Shown here: piece after piece, positions 22,759 through 32,057 of the stretch
Position numbering within the stretch: position 1 is the stretch's first letter
Layout: each line of letters opens with the position of its first letter
Source of the DNA: Syntrophomonadaceae bacterium
GTDB taxonomy: Bacteria > Bacillota > PH28-bin88
Length of the DNA: 56,113 bases
Assembly (NCBI GenBank): GCA_018333865.1
Contig: JAGXSE010000018.1
Span: 1-56,113 of the forward strand
Direction: 5' to 3'
Translations under genes and position numbers: made by a program
Notes under the pieces: generated by a model
Seen by the model: only the letters and a program-made list of their open reading frames with translations
What the model was told of the DNA's origin: nothing
Databases searched by the model: none

Positions 22759-22986
22759 GTGAAACGCGACCGGCGGCGCTCCCGCAAGCGGGTGTGCAGT
22801 TTTTGCGCTGATAAATTAGAGCATGTGGATTACAAGGACCTGGGCAAGCTTCGCCGCTACATTACCGAACGGGGCAAGATTCTCCCCCGGAGGATTTCCG
22901 GCAACTGCGCCGGACACCAGCGGCAAGTAACCTTAGCCATCAAGAGGGCCAGGATGATCGCTCTTTTGCCCTACACATCAGAATAA
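22759..22986 (+). CDS. rpsR: 30S ribosomal protein S18
   Basis: A 75-residue S18 starting with a basic block ([15 protein letters not shown]) and containing [20 protein letters not shown] and the family end [13 protein letters not shown]. The GTG start follows AAGGAGGGAAAAGGATA. The CSFCADK segment keeps two cysteines of a zinc-type S18. It pairs with S6 on the small subunit platform. Confidence 0.95.
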   Translation: MKRDRRRSRKRVCSFCADKLEHVDYKDLGKLRRYITERGKILPRRISGNCAGHQRQVTLAIKRARMIALLPYTSE

Positions 22987-23005
22987 CAAGAAACAGGGGA
23001 CAAAC

Positions 23006-23029
23006 CAAGGGAGCGTAGAGGCTCCCTTG
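23006..23029 (+). terminator. Terminator after rpsR
   Basis: CAAGGGAGC and GCTCCCTTG form a perfect 9-bp stem with a 6-base loop, followed by TTTGATGATT. The T-run is short, so termination may be partial. Confidence 0.65.
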
Positions 23030-23228
23030 TTTGATGATTAACCACCATGCCGCTGTGGTGGCACCATTAAAGCAATGAAAGTGGGAGCTGTTTTCGGGGC
23101 AGGAATAACCTGCCTGGTCCGACATCATTATCAAATGCTTAAGGCAGAAGGAATCGGGCTTTCTGTTGCAGAATGTAGATGTTACACAAACATAGTCAAC
23201 CTACAACGGACTTCAAAGAGGTGCAGAC

Positions 23229-23543
23229 ATGCCGGCGCATGACAAAGAGATCGATATTACAAGGAATTTCCGCCTGCTGGAGTGGCTTAAGGCTGAGTTA
23301 GCAGGAGGGGTCGCCGCTCTTTTGCGGGCGGCAGTTAAGGGCAGCCAGGAAGCTATTTTAGATGCTTTGGCGGGAATTGTCGTGACAGCCTATCTTTTAG
23401 GAAAGCGCCTGGGAGTAAGTTTTGCCAGTCTGGACGCCAAAATACAGGACAAGTTGACATCCGGCATCAGTGAAGGCCATGAAATTGAAAGCTGGTATGG
23501 AGACTTGTCTCTGCTCCAGTATCATTTAAAAAGCAAGAGGTGA
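23229..23543 (+). CDS. MazG-like family protein
   Basis: A 104-residue all-helical protein of the MazG-like family found near yybS in Clostridia (DITRNFRLLEWLKAELAGGV, LDALAGIVVTAYLLGKRLGV). It lacks the full EExxE plus ExxD metal site of classical MazG pyrophosphatases, so hydrolase activity is uncertain. It ends four bases into the region where the next gene may start, suggesting co-translation. Confidence 0.65.
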   Translation: MPAHDKEIDITRNFRLLEWLKAELAGGVAALLRAAVKGSQEAILDALAGIVVTAYLLGKRLGVSFASLDAKIQDKLTSGISEGHEIESWYGDLSLLQYHLKSKR

Positions 23544-23548
23544 AGTTA

Positions 23549-24529
23549 TTGGCCAGAAATCAGGTTTCTTATATGGTGGAAGGAGCTCTAATGGCAGCTC
23601 TGACGGCTGTTCTGGCCCTGATCGGGCTGTTGGTGCCTCCTTTGATGTTAATAACCAGCCTGATCTGGACCATCCCGATCGTAGTCCTAATCGTCAGGCG
23701 AGATTTTAAAACAGGAGTTATGGCAACAATTGTAGCTGCCTTTCTGGTGACACTGGTAGTGGGTCCGGTAAGAGCCTTTTTCTTAATCCTGCAGTTTGGC
23801 GGTCTTGGTCTGGTTTATGGTTATTTATTTAAGGTCAGGGTTAGCAGTGGAAACGCGCTCCTTGGCGGCGCTTTGGTGGCGGCAGCTTCCACAGCCCTGG
23901 CGACGGGGCTTTCCTTCTTAATCATGGGAGGCTCTTTCGCCAATTTGGAGGCTGCCAGCAGGGAAACCGCCAATGCCATGATCGAGGCTTACCGCAAAGC
24001 AGGGGTTTTGGAAAACATGACCCAGGGAGAAATGACTCCCGAAGAACTGGCCGATGCCATGGTAAAGATGATGACTGTTCTCCTGCCGGGAGCCCTGGTT
24101 ATTGGCGGAGTTTTCTCGGCATTTATCAATTTTATCCTCTCCCGGGCGGTTGTTAAACGATTAGGGCTTTATTCGCCGTACCTGCCTCCCTTCAGACGCT
24201 GGCAGCTGCCCTGGTATATGGTTTGGGGTTTTATTGCCGGTCTCGGCTTTTGGCTTTTGGGGGATTATCTGGCAATAAGGTGGCTGGCAGTAGCCGGCCA
24301 GAATATCCTCTACGTATTTTTACCTATTCTTTTTGTGATTGGCCTTTCGGTAGCAACCTATTTTTACCATCGTTGGACTTGGCCGGTCTTCTTCAAGGTG
24401 ATGGCCCTGGTAATAGCTGTTTTATACCTGCCGATGGCGATCATGACTCTAATGATGATGGGATTACTGGATACCCTGTTTAATTACCGGAAGATAACCG
24501 GTGACGAGGAGGAGGGAAAACCGGCATGA
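23549..24529 (+). CDS. yybS: YybS family membrane protein (DUF2232)
   Basis: A 326-residue polytopic membrane protein of the YybS/DUF2232 family, with about eight hydrophobic helices and the conserved opening VSYMVEGALMAALTAVLALI. It sits between the MazG-like gene and rplI, as in B. subtilis where yybS precedes yybT and rplI. Function is unknown; the family resembles S-components of ECF transporters. A TTG five bases after AGAGGTGA is preferred; a GTG three codons earlier, overlapping the previous stop, is also possible. It overlaps rplI by four bases. Confidence 0.82.
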   Translation: MARNQVSYMVEGALMAALTAVLALIGLLVPPLMLITSLIWTIPIVVLIVRRDFKTGVMATIVAAFLVTLVVGPVRAFFLILQFGGLGLVYGYLFKVRVSSGNALLGGALVAAASTALATGLSFLIMGGSFANLEAASRETANAMIEAYRKAGVLENMTQGEMTPEELADAMVKMMTVLLPGALVIGGVFSAFINFILSRAVVKRLGLYSPYLPPFRRWQLPWYMVWGFIAGLGFWLLGDYLAIRWLAVAGQNILYVFLPILFVIGLSVATYFYHRWTWPVFFKVMALVIAVLYLPMAIMTLMMMGLLDTLFNYRKITGDEEEGKPA

Positions 24530-24990
24530 AAATAATCCTGGTTCAGGATGTAAAGGCGCTGGGTAAAAAAGGGGACGTAATGGAAGTATCTGATGGCTAC
24601 GGCCGGAATTATTTGCTGCCCAGGGGGGTGGCCATTGAGGCCACCGCCGGCGCCCTGAAAGAAAGAAACCAAATACAAGAGCGCCAGGAAAACAAGAAAC
24701 AGCACGAGCTGCGCCAGGCAAAAAACCTGGGGGAAAAGCTGGCAGCCCTCAATTTAACCATCCGGACAAGAGCCGGTGAAGGTGGGAAGCTGTTTGGCTC
24801 AGTCACCACCAAAGAGATTTCAGAGCATCTGCAAAAAGCGGGCGGCATTGTTATGGACAAGCGTAAAATAGAGCTAAAGGAACCTATTAAAACTGTAGGC
24901 GACCACACAGTAACAGTAAAGCTGCACCCTGATCTGGTCCCGACTCAAATTAGCATTCGAGTAATCGGCGATACCAAAGAAAGGGGTTAG
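24526..24990 (+). CDS. rplI: 50S ribosomal protein L9
   Basis: A 154-residue two-domain L9. The N-domain carries the hallmark VSDGYGRNYLLPRGVA (residues about 23-38) and a long linker helix rich in Glu, Gln and Arg, followed by the C-domain (GEGGKLFGSVTTKEI, KIELKEPIKTVGDHTV). It binds 23S rRNA domain V. The ATG lies within the last codons of yybS after GGAGGAGGGAAAACCGGC. Ordered before lonC and dnaB. Confidence 0.95.
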   Translation: MKIILVQDVKALGKKGDVMEVSDGYGRNYLLPRGVAIEATAGALKERNQIQERQENKKQHELRQAKNLGEKLAALNLTIRTRAGEGGKLFGSVTTKEISEHLQKAGGIVMDKRKIELKEPIKTVGDHTVTVKLHPDLVPTQISIRVIGDTKERG

Positions 24991-24992
24991 TC

Positions 24993-26918
24993 ATGAAAGG
25001 TCTGTTGGAAAAGTATATGGAAGCATGTGAACAAACCGCGGCTGCCGGAGCGTTGGAGGACAGGGCTGACCTGCGGCGTCAGGTGACGGCCATATATAGG
25101 ATTTTGTGCGACTTGTTTGGCACAGACCGGGTGGTATTTAAAGCCAGCAAGTTGGAAGCTCTGCATCTGATCAAGTCAGATTTGTTAAGGGAACGGGTGC
25201 TGGGGCTGGTAAAAATTGTTTTCGAGGACCCTACCCTGGAGGAGCTGCCCAAGGAGGAGGAAATCCCGACTATTCTTGCATCCATTCAGGAAGAAATAGC
25301 CGGGATTATTGCCCGCCGGACCGTAGAGGAAAAACTGGAAAAGAAGATCGCAGAGAAAATGCAGGACCGCCAGGATGAATACCTGCGGGAGATCAAAAAG
25401 CAAATTTTGCGAGAAGAGACTGGGCCGGAAAACGCCCAGACCTTAAAGAAACTGGCTGTGCTGGAAAAAATAAATCAAACCAAGCTGGCCCGTCCGGCGA
25501 TGGAAGTCCTCCGGCCGGCCACTCTGGCAGAGATTGTGGGGCAGGAGCGGGGAGTTAAGGCCTTGGTTTCCAAACTGGCCTCTCCTTTCCCCCAGCATGT
25601 GCTTCTTTATGGCCCTCCGGGGGTTGGCAAGACAACTGCGGCCAGGTTAGCCCTGGAATCCACAAAGACCTTGTCCTGCAGCCCCTTTGGCGGAAATGCC
25701 CCCTTTATCGAAGTGAATGGAGCTACCCTGCGCTGGGATCCGCGGGAAATCACCAATCCTCTTTTAGGTTCGGTACACGACCCTATTTACCAGGGTGCCC
25801 GGAAAGACTTGGCCGATACCGGTATTCCTGAACCAAAACTGGGACTGGTGACAGATGCCCATGGCGGGATCCTGTTTATCGATGAAATCGGGGAGATGGA
25901 CGAACTCCTGCTGACAAAACTCCTCAAAGTGTTAGAAGATAAGCGGGTGGAATTTGATTCTTCCTATTATGATCCCCATGATAACAATGTGCCCCAGTAC
26001 ATCCGGAAGATCTTTGAAGAGGGTGCTCCGGCTGATTTTGTGCTGATTGGAGCCACAACCAGGGACCCGTCGGAACTGAATCCGGCCTTAAGGTCTCGCT
26101 GCGCCGAAGTATATTTTGAACCGCTCAACCCAAGCGATATCCAGGAGATCATCCGCCAGGCCGCCCTGAAGCTGGGGGTGGATCTGGAACCCGAGGTGCC
26201 GGAAATTATCAGCGAGTATACCATTGAGGGTAGAAAAGCCAATAACATCCTGGCAGATGCATACGGCTTGGCATTATATAAAAAAAATACTGCTGCCAAG
26301 GGCCGGAAAAGAAAACCGAAAGTAACCGCAAAAGACGTGTACGAGGTTCTCCAGAGCGCCCGGATGACGCCCTATGTAACTGCCAGAGCCAGTGCCGTCT
26401 CCGAAATAGGCCATATTTTTGGCCTGGGTGTTGCCGGATTTGTGGGGTCTGTTTTGGAGATTGAAGCCGTGGCCTTCAAAGCCCGGGAACCAGCCAAAGG
26501 CAGCTTGCGCTTTAATGAAACGGCGGGAACAATGGCCAAAGATTCCGTATTCAATGCAGCCTCAGTTTTTCGTAAATTAACAGGGGACGATCTTGACAAC
26601 TATGACATTCATGTTAACGTGGTGGGCGGCGGCCATATCGATGGGCCGTCGGCAGGAGCAGCCATCATGCTGTCCATTATGAGCGCGGTGCAAAACAAAG
26701 GTTTGCGGCAAGATGTGGCTGTGACCGGGGAAATCTCTATTCAAGGAAAAATAAAGCCCGTCGGCGGGATAATAGAGAAAATTTACGGGGCTAAACAGGC
26801 GGGTGTTAAGACGGTGTTGATTCCTAAGGACAACCAGCCGGATGTGCCGGCAAACCTGAAGGGAATAAAAGTTGTCCCGGTGGCTACCGTTGATGAGGCT
26901 TTAAGCCATGTTTTTTAG
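24993..26918 (+). CDS. lonC: Lon-family ATP-dependent protease, LonC type
   Basis: A 641-residue protease. Residues 1-180 form a helical N-terminal region unrelated to the LonA substrate domain, with a coiled coil at about 110-150. The AAA+ module has Walker A LLYGPPGVGKTTAA at about 200 and Walker B GGILFIDEIGEMD at about 290. The C-terminal peptidase domain has the catalytic Ser in HIDGPSAGAAIML and the Lys in GGIIEKIYGAKQAG. No membrane helices are seen, unlike archaeal LonB. The rplI-lonC-dnaB order is common in this group. LonC proteins of Thermus-like bacteria show little ATPase dependence, so activity should not be assumed. Confidence 0.85.
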   Translation: MKGLLEKYMEACEQTAAAGALEDRADLRRQVTAIYRILCDLFGTDRVVFKASKLEALHLIKSDLLRERVLGLVKIVFEDPTLEELPKEEEIPTILASIQEEIAGIIARRTVEEKLEKKIAEKMQDRQDEYLREIKKQILREETGPENAQTLKKLAVLEKINQTKLARPAMEVLRPATLAEIVGQERGVKALVSKLASPFPQHVLLYGPPGVGKTTAARLALESTKTLSCSPFGGNAPFIEVNGATLRWDPREITNPLLGSVHDPIYQGARKDLADTGIPEPKLGLVTDAHGGILFIDEIGEMDELLLTKLLKVLEDKRVEFDSSYYDPHDNNVPQYIRKIFEEGAPADFVLIGATTRDPSELNPALRSRCAEVYFEPLNPSDIQEIIRQAALKLGVDLEPEVPEIISEYTIEGRKANNILADAYGLALYKKNTAAKGRKRKPKVTAKDVYEVLQSARMTPYVTARASAVSEIGHIFGLGVAGFVGSVLEIEAVAFKAREPAKGSLRFNETAGTMAKDSVFNAASVFRKLTGDDLDNYDIHVNVVGGGHIDGPSAGAAIMLSIMSAVQNKGLRQDVAVTGEISIQGKIKPVGGIIEKIYGAKQAGVKTVLIPKDNQPDVPANLKGIKVVPVATVDEALSHVF

Positions 26919-26949
26919 CCTGGGTTGAAAAAGCTGGGAGGCGGAAAGG

Positions 26950-28275
26950 TTGCTGGAACGGGTACCCCCCCACAACACAGAAGCGGAGCAGGCGGTCCTG
27001 GGTTCCGCCCTCTTGGAAAAAGAAGCTATTTATGCAGCCATCGAAATTGTGCGGCCGGAAGATTTCTATCGGGAGGCCCACCGGTTAATTTTCCAGTCGA
27101 TCCTATCCCTCCTGGAAAAGTCCCAACCGGTGGATCTGCTTACAGTTACCGATAATCTCCGCTCCAGGGCTGAGCTGGAGCGGGCCGGAGGCCTTTCTTA
27201 TATTGCATCTTTGGCCAATATTGTGCCTACGGCGGCTAATGCGGCCTACTATGCCCAGATTGTAGCCGATAGGGCCTTAGTCAGAAATCTGATCAATTCT
27301 TCCACCGAGGTTGTGCAGCAGGCCTTTTCAGGGGTAGAGGATGTCAACCTCTTGCTGGAACAGGCTGAAAAAGCCGTTTATGACATTTCCCAGCGGCGGC
27401 GCCGGGGACAATTTTTTCCAATCAAAGAGGTTTTGGCGGAAGCATTGGACCACCTGGACAGGTTAGCAAAGCACAAGGGGGAAGTCACCGGCGTTCCCAC
27501 CTTCCGGGACTTGGATGGGCTATTGTCTGGCCTGCATCCCAGCGACCTGGTTATTTGCGCGGCGCGGCCGGGGATGGGGAAGACCTCTTTTTGTTTGAAT
27601 ATCGCCCAGAGTGTGGCGGTGAAACATTCCGTTGCCGTGGGCATTTTCAGCCTCGAAATGTCAAGAGAGCAACTTGTTTTGCGGATGCTATCGGCTCAGG
27701 CCATGGTCGATCAGCACAAGCTCCGGTCCGGGCGCCTTAACGAGGCTGATCTGGCCAAGATCAGCAAGGCGGCTGCGGTGTTGGCGGAAGCCCCCATTTT
27801 TATCGATGATACTCCCGGGGTGACCATGGTTGAAGTCAGGGCTAAATCCCGCCGCATGAAAAACGAGCGGGGCTTGGGTCTTTTGATTATAGACTACCTG
27901 CAGCTGATGCAGCCTGGGAACCGGAAGTCAGAAAACCGGCAGCAGGAGATTTCGGAGATCTCCCGCTCCTTGAAGGCTTTGGCCAGGGAGCTCAATGTGC
28001 CGGTGTTGGCCTTGTCCCAGTTATCCAGAGCTGTTGAGCAATCCCAGGATAAGCGCCCGAGCCTGAGCCACCTGCGGGAATCCGGCGCCCTGGAGCAGGA
28101 CAGCGATTGCGTCATTTTCATTCACCGGCCGGAGTACTTTGACCGGGATACGGAAAAAAAAGGAATTGCGGAGATAATTGTAGCCAAACACCGACATGGG
28201 CCAGTAGGGACTGTCGAGATGGCCTTCCTGCCCGAGTTTACCAGGTTTGTCGACCTGGCGCGGGAACCAGCTTAA
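26950..28275 (+). CDS. dnaB: Replicative DNA helicase
   Basis: A 441-residue DnaB/DnaC-type hexameric helicase. The N-terminal domain (residues 1-150) starts PPHNTEAEQAVLGSALLEKE, and the RecA-like C-domain has Walker A AARPGMGKTSFCLNIAQS, Walker B LGLLIIDYLQLMQP and the SQLSRAVE and LRESGALEQD motifs. It unwinds DNA at the replication fork. The TTG start lies seven bases after GGGAGGC. The usual downstream purA is about 20 kb away here, so an insertion of other genes has split the common dnaB-purA arrangement. Confidence 0.95.
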   Translation: MLERVPPHNTEAEQAVLGSALLEKEAIYAAIEIVRPEDFYREAHRLIFQSILSLLEKSQPVDLLTVTDNLRSRAELERAGGLSYIASLANIVPTAANAAYYAQIVADRALVRNLINSSTEVVQQAFSGVEDVNLLLEQAEKAVYDISQRRRRGQFFPIKEVLAEALDHLDRLAKHKGEVTGVPTFRDLDGLLSGLHPSDLVICAARPGMGKTSFCLNIAQSVAVKHSVAVGIFSLEMSREQLVLRMLSAQAMVDQHKLRSGRLNEADLAKISKAAAVLAEAPIFIDDTPGVTMVEVRAKSRRMKNERGLGLLIIDYLQLMQPGNRKSENRQQEISEISRSLKALARELNVPVLALSQLSRAVEQSQDKRPSLSHLRESGALEQDSDCVIFIHRPEYFDRDTEKKGIAEIIVAKHRHGPVGTVEMAFLPEFTRFVDLAREPA

Positions 28276-28280
28276 CCATA

Positions 28281-28300
28281 TTGGGGACATTCCATTGTAT
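28281..28300 (+). repeat. Single copy of the GGGGACATTCC repeat
   Basis: TTGGGGACATTCC lies just after dnaB, matching the word found several times at 31.56-32.0 kb. Confidence 0.5.
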
Positions 28301-28410
28301 TGTCTATTGCAGGAATATCTTTCCTGGTGCAGAAAAACTCTTGCAAAGAAGTAATAGTTCCTCCCAGGGGGGGAGAGGCTATACTCAGATCAATTGAGGA
28401 GGCGAAACGG

Positions 28411-28929
28411 ATGGAGGTAATGGAGACCGTAGCTCACATGATGGCCTTATCAGCCAGGACCGCGCCGAAAGCAGGGGGAAAAGACTACATTGAATTAAAG
28501 GTTATCCATGGTGAAGATGACCTTAACAAGATGGCAGAGGCCATGATCAACTACGGTGTCAAGACGGGTAAAAAGAATTTTGACCGGGATGGCAACAATG
28601 TGCGTAATTCGGCGGCTGTTTTACTGGTTGCTTTGAAGAACGCCGTACCTGTTGCCATGGACTGCGGGGCTTGCGGTTTTGCCAGGTGTGCCGAACTGCC
28701 AAAGCCTGTGGAAGGGCCGGAATTCGACGGGCCCTGGTGCGCCTGGCGAATGATGGACCTGGGCATTGCTCTGGGTTCCGCCGTCAAGACGGCCAGCATT
28801 TTAAACGCAGATAACCGGATTATGTACCGGTTAGGGGTGATTGCCAGGCAGCTGAAAATGATCGATGGTCAGGTAGTTGTTGGTATTCCCATTGCTGCTA
28901 CCGGCAAAAGCATTTATTTTGACCGCTGA
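28411..28929 (+). CDS. DUF2148 ferredoxin-domain protein
   Basis: A 172-residue protein of the DUF2148 family, typical of anaerobes. Cysteines cluster in VAMDCGACGFARCAEL and GPWCAWRMMDLG, suggesting an Fe-S cluster. The N-terminal half has MALSARTAPKAGGKDY, the family's nucleotide-like segment. The ATG after GAGGAGGCGAAACGG is chosen; an upstream extension of 37 codons has no ribosome binding site. Redox function is inferred only. Confidence 0.75.
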   Translation: MEVMETVAHMMALSARTAPKAGGKDYIELKVIHGEDDLNKMAEAMINYGVKTGKKNFDRDGNNVRNSAAVLLVALKNAVPVAMDCGACGFARCAELPKPVEGPEFDGPWCAWRMMDLGIALGSAVKTASILNADNRIMYRLGVIARQLKMIDGQVVVGIPIAATGKSIYFDR

Positions 28930-28944
28930 AAGGAGGAAGCTTAA

Positions 28945-29802
28945 ATGCCGGAGTTAGTTTATTTAAACGGGGAAATCATGGACTTTGCCAGTGCCAGGGT
29001 CCCGGTGGAAGACCGGGGTTATCAGTTTGGCGATGGGATTTACGAGGTAATCCGGTGTTACAACGGGCGGCCGTTTGCCCTTTTGCCCCACCTGGAGCGG
29101 CTATATAAGAGCGCTGACGCCATTTTGCTTGAAATGCCCCATGAACTGCCCGCGATGGCGGACTTGGCAATTAAATTCCTTGAACGAAGTGAAATAAAAG
29201 AGGCTGAGTTATACATTCAGGTTACCAGGGGAACTGCCCCCCGGAAACATCAGTTCCCCGAAGAGGCTGCCCCGACCGTGGTGATGACCGTCAGGCCGGT
29301 CCGCCTGCGGTCGCCGGAAGTAAGGGAAAAAGGCGCCAGGGTAATCACAGTTCCGGAAGAACGCTGGGCCAATTGCTATATCAAATCCATCAACCTGCTC
29401 CCCAATATTTTAGCCAAGGAAAAGGCAGTCCGCCAGGGCGCCTTTGAAGCCCTGTTTGTTGACCAGGCCAAAGGCATTGCGATCGAAGGGTCCAGCAGCA
29501 ATATCTTTGCTGTTGCCGGCAGGGTGCTTTGGACGCCACCTGCCGACCGGCGCATCCTTTCCGGAATCACCAGGAGTTTCGTGCTAGGTATTGCCAGGGA
29601 ACAGGGGTATGAGGTCAGAGAAGAAGAACTGCCCTTAACTACCCTGCTCCGGGCCGAAGAAGCCTTCTTAACCAGTACCGTTACTGAGATGGCTCCGGTA
29701 ATTAGGGTAGACGAGACTGTTATCGGCAAGGGGCAGCCAGGCGAAACTTTTGGCAGGATCTACCGGGCTTACCAGGAGTTTTATACCAGGGAAACCAGCT
29801 AG
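28945..29802 (+). CDS. dat: D-amino-acid (D-alanine) aminotransferase
   Basis: A 285-residue fold-type IV aminotransferase. It starts LVYLNGEIMDFASARVPVED and RGYQFGDGIYEVIRCYNG, has the PLP-binding Lys in NCYIKSINLLPNILAKEKA and the family EGSSSNIFAV and TSTVTEMAPVI motifs. Near the usual 280-290 residues of Dat. It converts D-alanine and 2-oxoglutarate to pyruvate and D-glutamate for peptidoglycan. It lies 15 bases after the DUF2148 gene, so the two probably share a transcript. Branched-chain aminotransferase is the alternative; the RxH-type ITVPEERW region favours Dat. Confidence 0.85.
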   Translation: MPELVYLNGEIMDFASARVPVEDRGYQFGDGIYEVIRCYNGRPFALLPHLERLYKSADAILLEMPHELPAMADLAIKFLERSEIKEAELYIQVTRGTAPRKHQFPEEAAPTVVMTVRPVRLRSPEVREKGARVITVPEERWANCYIKSINLLPNILAKEKAVRQGAFEALFVDQAKGIAIEGSSSNIFAVAGRVLWTPPADRRILSGITRSFVLGIAREQGYEVREEELPLTTLLRAEEAFLTSTVTEMAPVIRVDETVIGKGQPGETFGRIYRAYQEFYTRETS

Positions 29803-29860
29803 AAGATTCCTTTCCCAGTTGTGCTGCCCTCACCTGAAAACCGGCTGGCGGCTCTAAGGT

Positions 29861-31228
29861 TTAATTGGTCAGAGCCTGAACCGGGGCCGGGATGCGGCCT
29901 CCCCGGCGGATAAAGTCTGTGGAACTGAAGGAATTGACCGGCATCACCGGGGCATGTCCAAGTAAGCCGCCGAATTCCACCCGGTCACCCGCCTTTTTGC
30001 CCGGGGCCGGGATCAGCCGGACAGCGGTAGTTTTCCGGTTAATCATGCCGATGGCTGCTTCATCAGCGATGATCCCGGCAATGGTTTCCGCCGGGGTATC
30101 TCCTGGGATGGCAATCATATCAAGCCCTACGGAACATACACAGGTCATTGCTTCTAATTTGTCAAAGGTTAAGGCCCCTGCCAAAACGGCAGCGATCATC
30201 CCGGCGTCTTCGCTGACAGGGATAAAAGCGCCGCTTAAACCCCCAACATAGGAAGAAGCCATGGCGCCGCCCTTCTTCACAGCGTCGTTCAGGAGGGCCA
30301 AAGCGGCAGTAGAGCCATGGGTGCCGCACCGCTCCAACCCCATGGCTTCCAGGATATTAGCTACGCTGTCGCCGATGGCCGGTGTGGGAGCAAGCGAAAG
30401 GTCCACAATGCCAAAGGGGACTTGCAGCTTGGCAGAAGCGGCTCGTCCAACCAGTTCCCCCATGCGGGTGATCTTAAAGGCCGTGTTTTTAATGACTGCG
30501 GCCAGGGTCCCAAAATCTGCCTCCGGCGCCTTCTTCACCGCATTAAGGACTACGCCGGGGCCGCTTACCCCCACATTGAGAACGCATTCGGGCTCGCCAA
30601 TTCCGTGAAAAGCCCCGGCCATGAAGGGATTATCCTCGGGTACGTTGCAAAAGACCACCAGTTTGGCGGCTCCGATGCCGTCTTTAGCAGCTGTCCTCGC
30701 GGCAGCTTCTTTGATGATCCTGCCCATGAGAAAAACTGCATCCATGTTGATGCCGGCCTTGGTTGTGGCTACATTAACAGAGGAACAGAGGCGTTCTGTT
30801 GCAGCCAGGGCAGCCGGGATAGCATTGATCAGGCTGAGGTCTCCTTTGGTAAAACCCTTGTGCACCAGGGCAGAAAAGCCCCCGATAAAATTCACCCCAA
30901 CTTCACCTGCTGCCTTGTCCAGGGTCTGGGCCAACTGCAGGAAGCCTTCAGGGTCTTGGCTATCTGCGATTAATGAAACAGGCGTGACCGAGATACGTTT
31001 GTTGACTATGGGAATACCGTATTCACGTTCTATTTCTTCACCTGCCGGCACCAGTCTCTGGGCCATTTTAGTTATTTTGTCGTAAGCCTTGCTGCAGACG
31101 GTGTCGATATGGCCGGCGGCACAGTCCCGCAGGCTGATCCCCATCGTGATGGTCCGGATGTCCAGGTTTTCAAGCTGTACCATCCGGATTGTTTCCCAGA
31201 TTTCACTGGTGGTAAACCCAAGGGGCAT
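29861..31228 (-). CDS. PFL family protein (UPF0210/DUF711)
   Basis: A 455-residue protein of the UPF0210 family, structurally related to pyruvate formate-lyase-type barrels but with no proven activity. Signatures: [52 protein letters not shown] and [16 protein letters not shown]. The ATG eight bases after AGGAGG is preferred to a GTG two codons earlier. It follows an ACT-domain gene in the same unit, the near-universal pairing for this family, suggesting control by a small ligand. Confidence 0.85.
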   Translation of the reverse strand: MPLGFTTSEIWETIRMVQLENLDIRTITMGISLRDCAAGHIDTVCSKAYDKITKMAQRLVPAGEEIEREYGIPIVNKRISVTPVSLIADSQDPEGFLQLAQTLDKAAGEVGVNFIGGFSALVHKGFTKGDLSLINAIPAALAATERLCSSVNVATTKAGINMDAVFLMGRIIKEAAARTAAKDGIGAAKLVVFCNVPEDNPFMAGAFHGIGEPECVLNVGVSGPGVVLNAVKKAPEADFGTLAAVIKNTAFKITRMGELVGRAASAKLQVPFGIVDLSLAPTPAIGDSVANILEAMGLERCGTHGSTAALALLNDAVKKGGAMASSYVGGLSGAFIPVSEDAGMIAAVLAGALTFDKLEAMTCVCSVGLDMIAIPGDTPAETIAGIIADEAAIGMINRKTTAVRLIPAPGKKAGDRVEFGGLLGHAPVMPVNSFSSTDFIRRGGRIPAPVQALTN

Positions 31229-31254
31229 AAGCACTTCCTCCTGTTATCCCTAGT

Positions 31255-31539
31255 TTAGATCCTGTGCATGTAGCGAAAGACATCTTCCCGCTGGGTATTG
31301 ACCTGAACGCCGATTTCTTTGCCTTTTTCTACCAGCAGTTGCCTGAGAGAATCGAAGTCCATGCTGCAGGTCGACATATCAACCAGCATGATCATGACGA
31401 AAAACTCCTGCATGATGGTCTGGCTGATATCCAGAATATTTGCCTCCGCAGTGGCCAGCACACCGGTAACAGCAGCAATAATGCCTACTTTATCCCGCCC
31501 CAGGACGGTTACCAGAATTCTAGTTTCCGTTTTTCCCAA
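31255..31539 (-). CDS. ACT domain protein (UPF0237)
   Basis: A 94-residue single ACT domain: RILVTVLGRDKVGIIAAVTG at the N-terminus and ANILDISQTIMQEFFVMIML in the middle. Single ACT proteins bind small metabolites, often amino acids, and form dimers. The TTG start follows GGAGAGGGAAC. It precedes the UPF0210 gene by 27 bases, the usual operon partner. Confidence 0.85.
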   Translation of the reverse strand: MGKTETRILVTVLGRDKVGIIAAVTGVLATAEANILDISQTIMQEFFVMIMLVDMSTCSMDFDSLRQLLVEKGKEIGVQVNTQREDVFRYMHRI

Positions 31540-31560
31540 GTTCCCTCTCCTTTCTTTTAA

Positions 31561-32025
31561 TTGGGGACATTCCTGGCCTATTCAAGAGGCAAGAAGCAAG
31601 AGGCAGGAAACAGGATGGATAAGCGGCTTTTAGACCCTAAGCATCTGGCTCTTGCCTCCTGCTTCCTGCGTCCTGAATGGTGTGTCCCCATTCCTTAATA
31701 TTAATCTCTACGGCAAACTTTTGCAATCATAGGGTGTGAAATTGCCAGGGCACCGGTGGGCCTGCCGCGGAAAATATTTATCATAGATAGCTACCCGCTC
31801 TAAGGAACGGGGACACACCGCTTGTAAATCGCTCCTGCCGCAGGAGTTAACTAAAGTTATGGTTACAGTAATATGCCTTCTATATTACAGCGGAACGCGG
31901 AATGTCCCCAATGTCCCCGCTTCTTTTTAAGCGGCGGCCTAAGAGCGGCTACACTACTCAAATTGGGGACATTCCTGTCCCAAAAAAACGGCCCGAGCTT
32001 CAGCAGGTGTGTCCCCGTTCCTTTT
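31561..32025. repeat. Cluster of REP-like GGGGACA repeats and polypurine arms
   Basis: A gene-free stretch built from copies of GGGGACATTCC and GGAACGGGGACACACC in both orientations. GGAACGGGGACACACC (near 31802) has a perfect 16-bp inverted copy GGTGTGTCCCCGTTCC (near 32005), and GGAATGTCCCCAATGTCCCC near 31898 adds direct copies. A polypurine arm (31585-31616) faces a polypyrimidine arm (31647-31675), making a long imperfect hairpin. No gene is seen. Such BIME-like clusters are spread by REP-associated transposases; none is encoded here. Confidence 0.7.
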
Positions 32026-32057
32026 ATCTGGCTCTAAGCTTCATCCTGCGGCTGAAG

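Noticed and set aside
23076-23234. A 52-codon frame (MKVGAVFGAGITCLVRHHYQ) between rpsR and the MazG-like gene
   Set aside because: No ribosome binding site and no family. It overlaps the start of the next gene. Could be a relic but not supported.
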